DNA of 23,212 nt, from NCBI GenBank assembly GCA_002308195.1, contig DBVU01000088.1, positions 1 to 23,212 on the forward strand, read 5' to 3'. How positions within the stretch are numbered: position 1 is the first letter of the stretch; every line of letters starts with the position of its first letter. This document shows positions 21,978-23,212 of this stretch, piece by piece. Position numbers and translations under genes: made by a program. Below the pieces are notes generated by a model. It saw only the letters and a list, made by a program, of their open reading frames with translations, ran no database searches and had not been told where the DNA came from. This DNA is from Bacteroidales bacterium UBA1256 (GTDB lineage Bacteria > Bacteroidota > Bacteroidia > Bacteroidales > Paludibacteraceae).

Positions 21978-23212
21978 ATGACGAAACATTATCTCCAGTA
22001 TCTGACCGAGGTTATGGAGAAGCAGTGGAATGATCCTGCTTTGACCGATTATAACGAGGACCACGAATATACGTTTGGCGAATTAGCTACACAAATGATA
22101 CGCCTACAGGAACTCTTTCGTTCCATGGGCATCAAACCGGGCGATAAGATTGCTTTATGCGGTAGAAACTGCGCCAATTGGGCAGTTGTGTACCTTGCTA
22201 TCGCTGCATATGAGGGAGTGTGCGTCAGTATCTTACAAGACTTCAAGGCCGAGGATATTGCACATCTGCTAGAGCACTCTGATTCTTCGCTACTGTTTGT
22301 TGGTCCGTATGTTTGGAAAGAACTGCAAGAGCAGCCTATGCCCAAGGCAGTAAAGGCAGTTATCTCACTAGAAGATTTCCGTACGTTGTACAGCATAAAG
22401 GGCATTGAGATTCCATCTCCAGAGAAATTGGATGCTGCTATACAAACTAAATATCCGTATGGTCTGCAACCGGATGACATTCATTTTGCTGCAGATCCGG
22501 AGAAAATGTCGCTTATCAACTATACCAGTGGTTCAACGGGATCACCTAAGGGTGTGATGCTGAATGGTCGTTCTATCAGCAATAACATTGAAGTTGGTAT
22601 GAAAATGTTGCCTGTAGATCCGGGACAACGCCTAGTATCAATGCTACCACTGGCACATATGTTTGGCCAAGTATGCGAACTACTCTACCCCTTGAGTTGC
22701 GGTACGCATATTTATTTCTTAACCAAGTCTCCCACACCTAGCATCCTATTGAAAGCGCTGAAAGAAGTACAACCCTATTTGGTGGTCACAGTGCCACTGG
22801 TAATTGAGAAAATCTACAAAAAGAATCTTGACCCAACCTTGAGCAAGCGTATTATCCGCGCATTCTGGTATACGCCCATCATTGGCAATATACTGCGAGC
22901 CCGTGTCAAATCGGCACTCAAGAATGCTTTTGGCGGACGCTTACGCTATTTCATCTGCGGTGGAGCAGCTATGAACCCGGTGGTAGAGAAATGCCTGATG
23001 GATATCCACTTCCCGCTCTCTATTGGTTATGGCATGACAGAGTGTGGCCCGCTGATTGGCGGCAACCCGCCAAAGTATTTTAAGGCACGCTCTGGTGGTG
23101 TACCGGTTATGAACATGGAGGTAAAAATAGATCAGCCAAACGAGGCCGGCATCGGAGAAATTCTGGTAAAGGGAGAAAACGTGATGTTGGGCTACTACAA
23201 GAACGAAGAAGC
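21978..23212 (+). CDS. Long-chain fatty acid-CoA ligase, second of a tandem pair (partial, runs off the window)
   Basis: The frame stays open from ATG 21978 to the last base, giving 411 complete codons of an AMP-binding enzyme. It parallels the first synthetase throughout. The start MTKHYLQYLTEVMEKQW matches MATKHYLSYLQETMHSSW, and IALCGRNCANW is identical in both. INYTSGSTGSPKGVML lies near residue 178, YGMTECGPL near 352, and the last visible motif is NVMLGYYKNEEA. The C-terminal domain with the catalytic lysine is outside the window. Differences concentrate between residues about 100 and 165. It has an independent promoter immediately behind the terminator of the first copy, so the paralogues are probably separately regulated. 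No operator like the one at 20113-20136 is visible here. Confidence 0.9.
   Translation, partial: MTKHYLQYLTEVMEKQWNDPALTDYNEDHEYTFGELATQMIRLQELFRSMGIKPGDKIALCGRNCANWAVVYLAIAAYEGVCVSILQDFKAEDIAHLLEHSDSSLLFVGPYVWKELQEQPMPKAVKAVISLEDFRTLYSIKGIEIPSPEKLDAAIQTKYPYGLQPDDIHFAADPEKMSLINYTSGSTGSPKGVMLNGRSISNNIEVGMKMLPVDPGQRLVSMLPLAHMFGQVCELLYPLSCGTHIYFLTKSPTPSILLKALKEVQPYLVVTVPLVIEKIYKKNLDPTLSKRIIRAFWYTPIIGNILRARVKSALKNAFGGRLRYFICGGAAMNPVVEKCLMDIHFPLSIGYGMTECGPLIGGNPPKYFKARSGGVPVMNMEVKIDQPNEAGIGEILVKGENVMLGYYKNEE

Noticed and set aside
21966..21980. Second TetR operator before the second ligase (AGAACGCTGTTA)
   Set aside because: Only a 3-4 base half-site symmetry with a 3-base spacer. It does not match the arms or spacing of the 20113-20136 repeat.

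Overview
The window is chromosomal DNA from a member of the Bacteroidota, most likely the order Bacteroidales. Six predicted promoters match the Bacteroidetes form TTTG (or CTTG) - 20 bases - TAnnTTTG. Most genes have no Shine-Dalgarno sequence. The gene families also fit: fused RibBA, an LptF/LptG-type permease with a large periplasmic insert, a short 'DHEYQA' repeat protein, an AddAB-type pair and a PepT-GcvT pair. The species cannot be resolved from the sequence alone. I see no rRNA, tRNA, CRISPR array, transposase or phage gene.

Layout. (1) 77-3660, minus strand: an operon read as repeat protein, cytidine deaminase (cdd), lipopolysaccharide-export permease and ribBA, from a promoter at 3703-3734. 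(2) 3661-3993: a divergent intergenic region holding two promoters and a six-unit array of 11-bp repeats. (3) 3994-5334, plus strand: mtaB, with an almost leaderless promoter. (4) 5331-11347, minus strand: an addA-like helicase-nuclease followed by an addB-like nuclease, converging on mtaB so that both stop codons lie in one CTAG. (5) 11563-12711, minus strand: an exported protein of unknown function with its own promoter and terminator. (6) 12921-20101, plus strand: seven tightly packed genes, namely a 2-hydroxyacid dehydrogenase, a small lipoprotein, pepT, gcvT, a patatin-like lipase, a TonB-dependent receptor and a TetR-type regulator. (7) 20172-23212, plus strand: two tandem paralogous long-chain acyl-CoA synthetases, each with its own promoter and separated by a strong terminator. 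The second runs off the window.

How the genes may work together. The right end looks like a lipid-handling neighbourhood: a lipase-fold protein, an outer-membrane receptor, a TetR regulator and two fatty-acid-activating enzymes. A 10-bp inverted repeat lies in the -33 region of the first synthetase promoter and is a natural candidate operator. The left half is housekeeping: riboflavin, pyrimidine salvage, envelope lipid transport, tRNA modification and recombinational repair.

The most unusual signals are non-coding or sub-genic. A degenerate heptanucleotide repeat family has entered two unrelated genes at their interdomain linkers, giving both proteins the peptide SKGER(Q/R)EA, and also fills the cdd-lptG junction. 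A second, 11-bp repeat family occurs at two intergenic loci in the same phase. Several promoters carry an inverted repeat built on the -7 element. Two promoters 8.8 kb apart are nearly identical over 25 bases, including the spacer.
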